This document shows, one piece after another, positions 7,203-14,115 of a DNA stretch of 46,859 nucleotides. The notes below the pieces were generated by a model. It saw only the letters and a program-made list of their open reading frames with translations. It had not been told where the DNA came from and made no database searches. This DNA is from Prochlorococcus sp. AG-363-O16. Its GTDB lineage: Bacteria; Cyanobacteriota; Cyanobacteriia; PCC-6307; Cyanobiaceae. The position numbers were made by a program, and so were the translations under genes. Where the stretch lies: assembly GCA_003280095.1 (NCBI GenBank), contig QCGA01000009.1:1-46859 (forward strand), in the 5' to 3' direction. Numbering within the stretch: position 1 is the first letter of the stretch; each line of letters starts with the position of its first letter.

Positions 7203-7230
7203 AAAATCTATGAACCCCTGAGATCGAGGG

Positions 7231-7252
7231 TTTATTCAAACTTTATTCAAAC
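7231..7252 (+). repeat. Tandem 11-bp direct repeat (copy 2)
   Basis: TTTATTCAAAC is repeated back to back, the duplicate of 2110-2131, ahead of the 60-aa gene. Confidence 0.4.
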
Positions 7253-7288
7253 TAGAGAAATGGTGAAAATAAAAGAAGTAGCGGCAGC

Positions 7289-7471
7289 ATGAAAGACCTT
7301 CCACCTCACTTCCTTCGCGAAAAAGAGAAAGAAGTTGTCTTCCATATTCCTGGTGCATTCCCAACACCGATGGTTGATGAACTAATGCAGGAATATTTCC
7401 CTGAATACAAGACTGTTCTTATTCGCTGTGCTGAAACCTTTTATCGGATGCGTGAGAATGCAAGGGTATGA
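7289..7471 (+). CDS. Hypothetical protein, 60 aa (copy 2)
   Basis: This is identical to 2168-2350. It is a charged small protein with no recognised family, and its stop overlaps the next start. Confidence 0.6.
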   Translation: MKDLPPHFLREKEKEVVFHIPGAFPTPMVDELMQEYFPEYKTVLIRCAETFYRMRENARV

Positions 7472-7644
7472 CTGTTGATTGGAAAGAATCAGATGGAGCA
7501 GAGTGGAGGGAAGAGTTCAAGCAACTCAAAGGGACTGTCTCTATTGATGACCTCAAATTGCTGGATGAAGGAGCAACAACCATGAAAGAGGCATGGAGAC
7601 TAAGCGCTCTTCATGCTGAATACAAACGACTGAAGAGAAACTAA
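7468..7644 (+). CDS. Hypothetical protein, 58 aa (copy 2)
   Basis: This is identical to 2347-2523. It is a charged, probably helical small protein with an ATGA overlap to the preceding gene. Confidence 0.5.
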   Translation: MTVDWKESDGAEWREEFKQLKGTVSIDDLKLLDEGATTMKEAWRLSALHAEYKRLKRN

Positions 7645-7670
7645 CCACCAGACCTGCTAGATATTAAGCG

Positions 7671-7787
7671 ATGAACTATTCCGATGCGCTGTTGATATTT
7701 GCTCCCACCATTGGATTGGAGATTTTCTTTGAGGTGATGAATATCATGATTACAAGGGTCTTCACCAATGACCGAAAAAGCAGATGA
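7671..7787 (+). CDS. Hydrophobic micropeptide, 38 aa (copy 2)
   Basis: This is identical to 2550-2666. It has one transmembrane helix and a basic tail, and it overlaps the next start. Confidence 0.45.
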   Translation: MNYSDALLIFAPTIGLEIFFEVMNIMITRVFTNDRKSR

Positions 7788-7993
7788 TTGATGCCTACAG
7801 CTTTGAGCAATGCAAGAAAGATAAGGAGATTAGACAACTCAAAATCAAGAACTTGGAGCATGCCATCTACCAGTCAGAAGCGATGATCGCTGAATCGCAA
7901 ATGGATGGAGATGCCTTGACCTTTTTAAGGAGGAAGGTTGCCGACTCCAGGCAAGATCTAGAAGTGCTTTATTTAATAAATGATCAGGAGTAA
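7784..7993 (+). CDS. Coiled-coil small protein, 69 aa (copy 2)
   Basis: This is identical to 2663-2872. It is a charged helical protein of unknown function within the tiny-gene string. Confidence 0.55.
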   Translation: MIDAYSFEQCKKDKEIRQLKIKNLEHAIYQSEAMIAESQMDGDALTFLRRKVADSRQDLEVLYLINDQE

Positions 7994-8203
7994 ATGAGAC
8001 CCTGCTACAAAAGACAAGAGGACTCAATTGACACTGAGATTGTGACTATGGATTGGGACGCAGCCAAAGCACACTGCAAAGAGAAAAACTGGAAGTGGAC
8101 TCTGAATTTGATCGACACGTATCAGAAGGAGATGGAAGAACTAAAAGGCGAGAATGTGAAACTCAAGCGTCAGTTAGTCCTTCGCTCTCAACTGAACAAG
8201 TAA
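7994..8203 (+). CDS. Coiled-coil small protein, 69 aa (copy 2)
   Basis: This is identical to 2873-3082. It abuts the preceding stop and ends in a coiled-coil-like helix. Confidence 0.55.
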   Translation: MRPCYKRQEDSIDTEIVTMDWDAAKAHCKEKNWKWTLNLIDTYQKEMEELKGENVKLKRQLVLRSQLNK

Positions 8204-8221
8204 TGCCTAAGCACAATGAAG

Positions 8222-8310
8222 ACAGGCTTAATACCTGCTAACAGGTTCCATCCACACATTGCAATATCGCTGAGATCCCATGGCAGAACAGGAAATTAAC
8301 TACTGGCTTA
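8222..8310 (+). repeat. EVE-gene 5' scar R1 (copy 2)
   Basis: This is the duplicate of 3101-3189: EVE promoter-like sequence plus codons M-A-E-Q-E-INYWL from the ATG at 8280, then divergence. Confidence 0.85.
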
Positions 8311-8453
8311 CGACCCTGATACAGAAGATCGAGGCATTACAGAATTGATCACTTTTAAGCACAGAAATGGTCCACTCGGCACGGTGAAACTCCTCTTTGA
8401 ACCGCTGTTCAATCGGTTTAGAAACCTTGCTCATGAATAATTGACCCTGGCTT

Positions 8454-8867
8454 ATGAAATTCCTGCTAACTGGCCTGACGTCCTTTGCGCTATTTTCTGG
8501 CACTCATGCTTTGGGCATGACACTAGAAACAGATTTATTGGATGGAGTCGACGGAGGTTCAATAACTAAAGGAGCCCTGACCGCGTCCTTGAAGCATCGA
8601 CATGAGGAAGTTAAATCGCGATTATCCAATCAGATCAAAAGCTCTACTGCTTTCGTCACCGTCAAAGTGAATGGGGAAGTTGTCGGGACCGAGGTATGGA
8701 TTGACGAAGGACATACTATAGACAACGAAGTTACGTATCATGAAAGCACAAAATTTTGCGCAGCCATTATCCTCCCAATGCGCAATTCCCCTGAGGATTA
8801 TAAAAATTTATACGTAGCTGATAAGAGTATTGGCAGGAATATCTTCCTCATTGACTACCAGGAATAA
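8454..8867 (+). CDS. Secreted hypothetical protein (copy 2)
   Basis: This is identical to 3333-3746: a signal peptide followed by an unrecognised mixed-beta domain, 3' overlapping the metalloprotease gene by 20 bp. Confidence 0.7.
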   Translation: MKFLLTGLTSFALFSGTHALGMTLETDLLDGVDGGSITKGALTASLKHRHEEVKSRLSNQIKSSTAFVTVKVNGEVVGTEVWIDEGHTIDNEVTYHESTKFCAAIILPMRNSPEDYKNLYVADKSIGRNIFLIDYQE

Positions 8868-9717
8868 ATCGCAAGGTATTTAGATCTCGATTGTACTTCC
8901 ATTTCCCTGTCGTCTTTCCTCTTAATTCATCTTCAGAGTTGGGGTTATAGCTCTTGAGGAAATTAATCATTGCAGCCCTTCGATCGTCATAGCCGGGATG
9001 GGTTGAATCTTCTTTTGTTTCCTCTCCAAGGCCTTCATGCCTAGCTCTAAAATCATATTCATCTAAACATGTATTTCTAGGTAGCCCTGCATTAATAATC
9101 ATTTTGCTAGCATTAAGATCAGCATTACTTTCAGATTCTCTGGAAATACTATTAGACAAAATCTCTCTCTTCTTTTCTTTTAAATTTTTACCTTCTCTGC
9201 CTTCACGAAGATTATCTTTGAAAATATCATCATTTAAAACATGGCTTAATTCATGACCTAGCAAGCAGGCAAAAAAGTTATCTTTTCCCTGATAACTTTG
9301 AAAAGAAGATCTACTAATTAAAATCACTCCATGGGACCAAGCATAACCTTCAATACCGTTAAATAAATAAGCTTGCCGAATTATCTCATTGATGTCTTTA
9401 GAAGATTCACCTATATAAGATTCAAATGGATTTAATTCTCCATAGAAATTACATTCATCCTCTTTGCATAAGCTCAGTTCTTCTGCCAACCAATTGGCTT
9501 TGCTGCCAGTATTAATAATAAAAGTGATGGGTCGATCTCCTAGGTCATTCTTTGCTGCCAGCTTGTTAAAGACTCGTTTGATCGTCTTGTATTCCTCTGG
9601 CATGAATAGCTGAGAGGTTTGCCAAGTCTTGATGCCTCCAAAAACGGCCAAGACACTACCAGCGATAGCGGCTATATAAGTCGGCCAGCTTTTTCTGTTT
9701 CCCATCTTGCTGCTCAT
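8848..9717 (-). CDS. M48-like membrane metalloprotease (copy 2)
   Basis: This is identical to 3727-4596. HELSH (155-159), ESESNAD and THPGYDDR are intact, with one N-terminal membrane helix. Confidence 0.82.
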   Translation of the reverse strand: MSSKMGNRKSWPTYIAAIAGSVLAVFGGIKTWQTSQLFMPEEYKTIKRVFNKLAAKNDLGDRPITFIINTGSKANWLAEELSLCKEDECNFYGELNPFESYIGESSKDINEIIRQAYLFNGIEGYAWSHGVILISRSSFQSYQGKDNFFACLLGHELSHVLNDDIFKDNLREGREGKNLKEKKREILSNSISRESESNADLNASKMIINAGLPRNTCLDEYDFRARHEGLGEETKEDSTHPGYDDRRAAMINFLKSYNPNSEDELRGKTTGKWKYNRDLNTLRFIPGSQ

Positions 9718-10111
9718 AAGAAGCCAGTGTTGCTTAGAAGAGGATGTCGATCAAGGGCAACCTGCTCAATATTTGACAGAAATGTCTCAGCGGCTTTAAA
9801 CGACCCAGTCAGGAGATAGAAGCCCCCATACGTCCCCATTCGGAAAGCAGATCAAGGGAAAAAGACTTGAATACTCGTCTAAGAAACACGCACCGACTTG
9901 GCATCACTGGATCAGCCAGCCTTGTGTGGATAGGTTCTGAACTTTGTGTGGATATGAACTAGAGCAATTCAAGTAAATCCCTTATTCAACGGGCTGTCTC
10001 AGTAGCGAACATCTATTGCGAGCAAGGATATTTATATCGCATGCGATCTGTTTGGAATTAGAAATAACTAGCGATTAAATTAGAAAGTAATTGGGGTACC
10101 AAAATCTTTGG
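9718..10111. other. Gene-poor stretch before scar R2 (copy 2)
   Basis: This is the duplicate of 4597-4990. It again contains two TTGTGTGGATA repeats, 22 bp apart (9922-9932 and 9944-9954), with partial DnaA-box character. I see no gene. Confidence 0.6.
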
Positions 10112-10197
10112 CCATCCACACATTGCAATATCGCTGAGATCCCATGGCAGAACAGGAAATTAACTACTGGCTTATGAAAAGCGGCATTTGAGTGGTG
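10112..10197 (+). repeat. EVE-gene 5' scar R2 (copy 2)
   Basis: The truncated EVE start has its ATG at 10144, giving MAEQEINYWLMKSGI then stop. It closes the second duplicated unit. Beyond 10197 comes a spacer that carries the tandem TTCACAC motif also found upstream of the intact EVE gene. Confidence 0.88.
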
Positions 10198-10228
10198 GAG
10201 AGGGGTCTCAAGGAATTGCGATATTTAG

Positions 10229-10246
10229 TTCACACAAAATTCACAC
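10229..10246 (+). promoter_or_regulatory. Tandem TTCACAC motif, 11-bp period
   Basis: TTCACACAA is followed by TTCACAC with 11-bp spacing. The same pair stands at 11784-11801 and, ahead of the intact EVE gene, at 14072-14089. Conservation at three sites whose downstream cargo differs suggests an operator or recombination-protein site that travels with the EVE 5' region. Confidence 0.5.
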
Positions 10247-10286
10247 CATTCTTCTTTAATAAGTACTGATTGATGAATAGGTGAAA

Positions 10287-10400
10287 ATGGAAGAAGAAAA
10301 ACCCCTCACCAATAAAGAAGAGAAAAAAGAAAAAGATGAGAACTCTCTACTCAATTATGAATACGACGAAGATGACGATGGTGTCGACTGGGAGACCTAA
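10287..10400 (+). CDS. Acidic small peptide, 37 aa
   Basis: An ATG-start frame of 37 codons begins MEEEKPLTNKEEKKEKDENS and ends in an Asp-rich tail (YDEDDDGVDWET). It is very highly charged and contains no cysteine. A shortened relative precedes each P450 copy. The following cargo gene starts inside its tail (10372/10378) in another frame. I infer a mobile leader module whose 3' end has been used as the start region of different cargo genes. No known family is recognised. Confidence 0.5.
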   Translation: MEEEKPLTNKEEKKEKDENSLLNYEYDEDDDGVDWET

Positions 10401-10746
10401 TGAAATAACCGTGAAAAAGTCTTTTGATTTGCTGGTATATGAAGCTGTTTCACACATACCATTTGGTCAAGTCGCTACCTATGGTCAAATAGCTGAATTA
10501 ATTGGTGCATATGGGTGTGCACGGCAAATTGGATGGTCCTTAAAGAGATTGCGCTTGCCTTCAAAAATTCCTTGGCATCGAGTCATAAATGCCAAAGGGG
10601 AAGTATCAATGAGTATTGGTCGAGAGGGAACTGACTGGATCCAAATAGATTTATTGAAAAGCGAAGGTGTTTTTATAGATCAGGAATTAAAGATTCAACT
10701 ACGCAGGTATTTATGGAAACCAGATCTATTGAAAGATTCGGAATAG
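10378..10746 (+). CDS. Alkyltransferase-like protein (ATL / MGMT-fold)
   Basis: This is the DNA-binding domain of O6-alkylguanine-DNA alkyltransferases: FGQVATYGQIAEL (helix-turn-helix), GCARQIGWSLKRL with the Arg finger, and PWHRVINAKG. In true transferases the motif is PCHRV with the acceptor Cys. Here Trp replaces Cys (W66 from this start), as in ATL proteins such as E. coli YbaZ and yeast Atl1. Those bind O6-alkylguanine and flag it for nucleotide excision repair without transferring the alkyl group. I chose the ATG at 10378. In-frame ATGs at 10336, 10357 and 10372 lie in the acidic-peptide gene and would add an unlikely N-terminus. The gene probably heads a unit with the two genes downstream. 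Confidence 0.85.
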   Translation: MVSTGRPNEITVKKSFDLLVYEAVSHIPFGQVATYGQIAELIGAYGCARQIGWSLKRLRLPSKIPWHRVINAKGEVSMSIGREGTDWIQIDLLKSEGVFIDQELKIQLRRYLWKPDLLKDSE

Positions 10747-10755
10747 AAAGACGAT

Positions 10756-11127
10756 ATGACAACTAAAGAGAGCAATGAAGAAAGGAAAGAACGCTTCAAG
10801 GCAATGTCTAGTGCTGATAGGAAAGCATTAATAAGAGCAAAAATGAAAGCCGAAGGGTTACAAGAAGGGAGTGGGGTTCCAGGGAAAGACTTGTCTTCAT
10901 ATGACCGAGATGAGATCTGGGGTCTAATCCAAGTGACTAGCTGTTTCCCTGAGATGCGAAGCGAACCAAGAGCAATGAAGCCAAATGCTCCTAGCAAAAA
11001 AAAATCCTTAATTGCTTGGATACTGATTGCAATAGCTCTGAGAGGTGGAATGGTCTTGTATTACCGCCAATTTCCATCGCCAGATACAAGAAGAGAGTTA
11101 TCAGTAGATGCAATGTTTGCTGATTAA
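10756..11127 (+). CDS. Hypothetical protein with C-terminal membrane helix
   Basis: This 123-aa protein has a charged N-terminal half (KESNEERKERFKAMSSADRK, probably helical), a middle DLSSYDRDEIWGLIQVTSCF, and one transmembrane helix near residues 78-96 (SLIAWILIAIALRGGMVLYY). A short tail follows. It starts 9 bp after the ATL stop, so it is likely co-transcribed. No family is recognised. The topology suggests a membrane-tethered cytoplasmic protein. Confidence 0.65.
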   Translation: MTTKESNEERKERFKAMSSADRKALIRAKMKAEGLQEGSGVPGKDLSSYDRDEIWGLIQVTSCFPEMRSEPRAMKPNAPSKKKSLIAWILIAIALRGGMVLYYRQFPSPDTRRELSVDAMFAD

Positions 11128-11147
11128 GTTACGAAACCGTCCTTAAT

Positions 11148-11630
11148 ATGAAAACGGCAATGAATCCATCACTAGTCCTTAATTCAAAAATGCGGCGCTT
11201 TTTACTATTTGCATTAACTGCTGGAATTGCTTTACCACTAGTCGCCTGTAGTTCCAAGAAAGAAACATCTACAAATGTTGAACCTGTAATTATCGAAACT
11301 CTTATAAGTGCGACTGAGTCATGGAATGGAGATTCTTATGACTATCCAAAAGGCAAAGCGCAAATGACACTTCAGAGAATCACTGCTCAACCAGGTTTTA
11401 AAACACCTCTTCATTTCCACTCACAACCAGGAATTGCCTATGTGGTGAAAGGGAACCTTTCCTGTGGAACCCTCAATGGCAAAGCACTAAAAGTAGGTCC
11501 TGGAGAAAGTTTCGCCACTCCTCAAAACAGTGTTCATTATTGCGAAAGTGTTGGTGATGAAGCTGCATTAGTTTTTGTTGCTTCTGCAGGAGTCAAAGGA
11601 CAAAAAGTAACTGTTCCTTATAAGAAGTAA
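11148..11630 (+). CDS. Cupin-domain lipoprotein
   Basis: This 160-aa protein has a lipoprotein signal peptide ending in the lipobox LVAC, followed by SSKKETS. The mature part is a single cupin: PGFKTPLHFHSQPGIAYVVKG (first motif with His ligands), GPGESFATPQNSVHYCES (second motif), and a C-terminal strand. It is probably anchored to a membrane on the outer face and may bind a metal. The signal peptide works best from the ATG at 11190 (MRRFLLFALTAG); 11148 adds 14 residues. It closes the ATL cargo block. Confidence 0.82.
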   Translation: MKTAMNPSLVLNSKMRRFLLFALTAGIALPLVACSSKKETSTNVEPVIIETLISATESWNGDSYDYPKGKAQMTLQRITAQPGFKTPLHFHSQPGIAYVVKGNLSCGTLNGKALKVGPGESFATPQNSVHYCESVGDEAALVFVASAGVKGQKVTVPYKK

Positions 11631-11680
11631 GAGGATGAAAAATAATCCACATTATTTCTAAGTTAACTCTGTCCGAACCC

Positions 11681-11746
11681 TGTAATTCCCCGAGATCAAC
11701 TGGTATGAAAAGTATTAACTACTGGTTAATGAAAAGCGGCATTTGA
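11681..11746 (+). repeat. EVE-gene 5' scar R3
   Basis: This is a third, more diverged truncated EVE start. The ATG at 11705 gives MKSINYWLMKSGI then stop, within upstream sequence (CTGTAATTCCCCGAGATC) resembling the EVE leader. About 100 bp later the TTCACAC pair and TACTGGCTAATGA (11818-11830) appear; the latter is identical to the intact gene's Y-W-L-M codons. The locus therefore holds two nested remnants. Divergence from R1/R2 suggests an older event. Confidence 0.8.
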
Positions 11747-11783
11747 GTGGTGGAAAGCGATTACAAGGAATTGGAAAAATCCG

Positions 11784-11801
11784 TTCACACAAAGTTCACA
11801 C
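11784..11801 (+). promoter_or_regulatory. Tandem TTCACAC motif, 11-bp period
   Basis: TTCACACAA is followed by TTCACAC with 11-bp spacing, the same pair seen at 10229-10246 and 14072-14089. It lies between two EVE-gene remnants. Confidence 0.5.
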
Positions 11802-11855
11802 CACTCTTATTTCATAAGTACTGGCTAATGAGAGATGAAACAGAGACCTTTTTTT

Positions 11856-11867
11856 GGGGGGGGGGGG
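11856..11867 (+). repeat. Homopolymeric G12 tract
   Basis: Twelve consecutive G follow seven T. Such a run is rare in AT-leaning cyanobacterial DNA. It would be prone to slipped-strand length change and to sequencing error. Confidence 0.8.
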
Positions 11868-12141
11868 AAATAAATAAACTGGACTAATTCACACTTAGCT
11901 ATTAACTATGAACAATAAATAACTATCTGAAGAGCAGCAAAAGACAAAGAAAGAACTAAAAGAAAGACTTCTTAAGTAGGTTGAATTAAAGTTTAATCAC
12001 TACCATGTATACATTAAGAATCGACTTGTTCTCATCAATTCAACAATAGGAGCAATGAAACGCTTCAAGACCAAGATATAATAATTTTTAAAAGCATTGG
12101 TCTCTCTGTTCCTTGATAACTAAATCTACCTCTTCAAAAGA

Positions 12142-12882
12142 ATGATCCGATTCACAACCTACATATTGGGTTTCATCTTATCCAACTGGGTTATGGCCAG
12201 TGTAATTCCTTTCTTGATGTGGGTGGTTGCGGTTGCAAATGAGAAGACTATGACTCCTCGCATGATTTATATAAGACGACGTGCATTTGCATGGTCGATT
12301 GTTGCTTTAATTATTTTAAATATTATTGGAACATTTACACTATATGATGAACAACCAGAAGCATCCCCTAGATATGTAATGAGAATGGGTTTATGGGTCA
12401 TTTTTCTTATAATAGGCTTTCAGAAAAACAAAGGGGAAAATCGTGGATTTATGTACTCACTCTGGGAGGACTATCACCCTAGTTACGTTTTAATGGAGAA
12501 TGAAGAAGGTAGTAATATTGCTATAGAAACCAATGAGAATATAGATCAACAAAAAATTGATGAGGTATCTTCAAGAAAAAAGAAATATACGAAATATGGG
12601 GTATTGATTAAAGAAGAAGACTTATCTGAACCAGATAAAAAGTTGGGCAGCAGTGAATATAATCCTCATGAAATAAAAATGGAACCAGAGCCCAAAATCA
12701 AGCCAACTGCATCCATAATTAATAGAGCAACTACTCCGGTTAGAGATAAACAAGTCTCTGAAGATTCTAATAAAGAAGAACTTCCCATCCAAAGACTAGA
12801 AGAACTTAAGACTCTCTTCAAAAAAGGGCTAATTAGTGAAGAGGAATATAAACTACTAAAAGCAAAAGTATTAGGACTCTAA
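12142..12882 (+). CDS. Membrane protein with C-terminal SHOCT domain
   Basis: This 246-aa protein has about three N-terminal membrane helices (residues about 5-30, 50-68, 82-98), a long polar, lysine/glutamate-rich middle, and a C-terminal SHOCT domain: PIQRLEELKTLFKKGLISEE followed by EYKLLKAKVLGL. SHOCT is a short oligomerisation-type domain that ends many otherwise unrelated bacterial proteins. The next gene also ends in SHOCT, so the two may oligomerise together. Start ATG 12142 gives the membrane helix at once. The rest of the protein is unrecognised. Confidence 0.78.
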   Translation: MIRFTTYILGFILSNWVMASVIPFLMWVVAVANEKTMTPRMIYIRRRAFAWSIVALIILNIIGTFTLYDEQPEASPRYVMRMGLWVIFLIIGFQKNKGENRGFMYSLWEDYHPSYVLMENEEGSNIAIETNENIDQQKIDEVSSRKKKYTKYGVLIKEEDLSEPDKKLGSSEYNPHEIKMEPEPKIKPTASIINRATTPVRDKQVSEDSNKEELPIQRLEELKTLFKKGLISEEEYKLLKAKVLGL

Positions 12883-12892
12883 AAACCAAATA

Positions 12893-13876
12893 ATGCCTCT
12901 CAAGAAACCTATAGATAATAATTACGACAGTGAGGGTTTTGGTAACTCTCCAACAATTACTGATATGAAAGATAAGGGTTATAGGTCACTTTTAAAAGGG
13001 TTCTCATTCCGATCTGAGCTATTGAATCAAGAAGTGATTGGATTGTGGTTTTTGTGCCGTGCATGGCCTTTAATGCTTTCCAATATACTTAGCGCAAAAG
13101 ATCCTGGATGGCTGAGTTGGTTGCCAGGGTATTTCCCAGGGATACTTGTGGTCTTATATACGCTAGACATAATAGGTGCGCCTATCTTTGAAGCTCTTCT
13201 TCTAAATCGATTTTTCAATAGAATACAGAAAGACAAGATTCTTATTAGAACCTTTAACCATTTAATCACTAGTATTTCTTATGTGTTGGCAGTAGGTTTA
13301 GGCTTGATTTTTCTTATTATTCCTGGATTAGTTATTGCAAAAAGATATATCTTTGCTCCTATGATTTCAGCGAATGAGCTTCTTAACCCAATTCAATCAT
13401 TCAAGAAAAGTTATGTTATCTCTAGAAAAATTGATAACAGGTGGAGAATCTTTAGACGCGTATTATTCCTTTCATTGCTATATGTATTGATATCAGCTGG
13501 TATGGATTACATAATTAGTTCTGGAGATTTGGATTCCTCAACAATTGCTTTTGGAACTGTTTTTATGTCTTTGCTCTTTATGTTTGCAATTCAAATATAC
13601 TTAATAGATAAATATAGATATGCTCTTTATCTAATTAAAGATGAACAGCGAATAAAACCATTGGGCTTGAAGCAGGATGAAGTAAATTTAGATGACTTGG
13701 ACTCTGATCCTGATTGGAAGGAAAAGCTACCTTCAGGTCTAAAAGAATTTTCCAAAGACAAATCTTCAAGCTCTTTGTCAACTCAAAGACTAGAAGAATT
13801 AAAGGATTTATTTGAAAGGGGTTTAATTAGTGAAAACGAATATGAAACCTTACGCCGCAAATCTTTAGGACTGTAG
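12893..13876 (+). CDS. Polytopic membrane protein with C-terminal SHOCT domain
   Basis: This 327-aa protein has about five to six membrane helices and the motif LIFLIIPGLVIAKRYIFAPM followed by a segment around SFKKSYVISR. That layout is typical of the YciC/DUF975/glycerophosphodiesterase-membrane type of integral domain (PG..i..R..fap...S). Its last about 30 residues (STQRLEELKDLFERGLISEN, then EYETLRRKSLGL) are a SHOCT domain nearly matching that of the preceding gene. It lies 10 bp downstream, so the two form an operon. Exact function is unknown. A shared domain in adjacent genes suggests a complex. Confidence 0.75.
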   Translation: MPLKKPIDNNYDSEGFGNSPTITDMKDKGYRSLLKGFSFRSELLNQEVIGLWFLCRAWPLMLSNILSAKDPGWLSWLPGYFPGILVVLYTLDIIGAPIFEALLLNRFFNRIQKDKILIRTFNHLITSISYVLAVGLGLIFLIIPGLVIAKRYIFAPMISANELLNPIQSFKKSYVISRKIDNRWRIFRRVLFLSLLYVLISAGMDYIISSGDLDSSTIAFGTVFMSLLFMFAIQIYLIDKYRYALYLIKDEQRIKPLGLKQDEVNLDDLDSDPDWKEKLPSGLKEFSKDKSSSSLSTQRLEELKDLFERGLISENEYETLRRKSLGL

Positions 13877-14115
13877 ATTTTGGGTCCTACTTACCAATTC
13901 ATTTTCGGTCATCCGAAGGCTCTAAATCTTCCTGGAGTCTTGCCCTAGGAATCCCAACAGAACAGACTGAGTGAATGCAACCCTCTCCCCTTTCCTTTGT
14001 CTCCCCATACCCTTCAAAGCTTTTCTGAGGCAGAATAAAAACAGGCTTAAGAACTGCTCGTTTTCCAAAAGTTCACACAAGATTCACACACTGCAATTCG
14101 CCCAAATCCCTTGCT
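13877..14115 (+). promoter_or_regulatory. EVE gene upstream region
   Basis: These 239 bp precede the intact EVE gene. The right half (14041 on) is the template seen in scar R1. It carries ACAGGCTTAA at 14041-14050, and a tandem TTCACAC pair with 11-bp spacing at 14072-14089, about 27 bp before the start. No clear terminator for the SHOCT operon was found. Confidence 0.6.
14072..14089 (+). promoter_or_regulatory. Tandem TTCACAC motif upstream of EVE gene
   Basis: TTCACACAA and TTCACAC are spaced 11 bp apart, ending 26 bp before the ATG. The same pair occurs at 10229 and 11784. It is a candidate operator of a direct-repeat-binding regulator, or part of an integration site. Confidence 0.5.

Larger units (their letters stand above)
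5122..10197. repeat. 5.1-kb tandem duplication, copy 2
   Basis: This is the second copy of 1-5076. Identity stops at 10198, where copy 1 has T (5077) and copy 2 has G. Downstream of copy 1 the sequence leads into copy 2's P450 leader. Downstream of copy 2 it leads into the alkyltransferase-like cargo. Both breaks fall in the same truncated EVE 5' repeat, as expected if recombination between such repeats made the duplication. Confidence 0.95.
11747..12141 (+). other. Intergenic scar region with poly-G tract
   Basis: About 395 bp hold no convincing gene. The stretch contains the TTCACAC pair, an EVE-like TACTGGCTAATGA, and seven T followed by twelve G (11849-11867). A GTG-start frame 11747-11878 reads through the tract but looks like remnant sequence. 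A broken charged frame around 11908-11980 (...SEEQQKTKKELKERLLK) may be a decayed small gene. The rest is AT-rich upstream sequence for the SHOCT protein. Confidence 0.6.
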
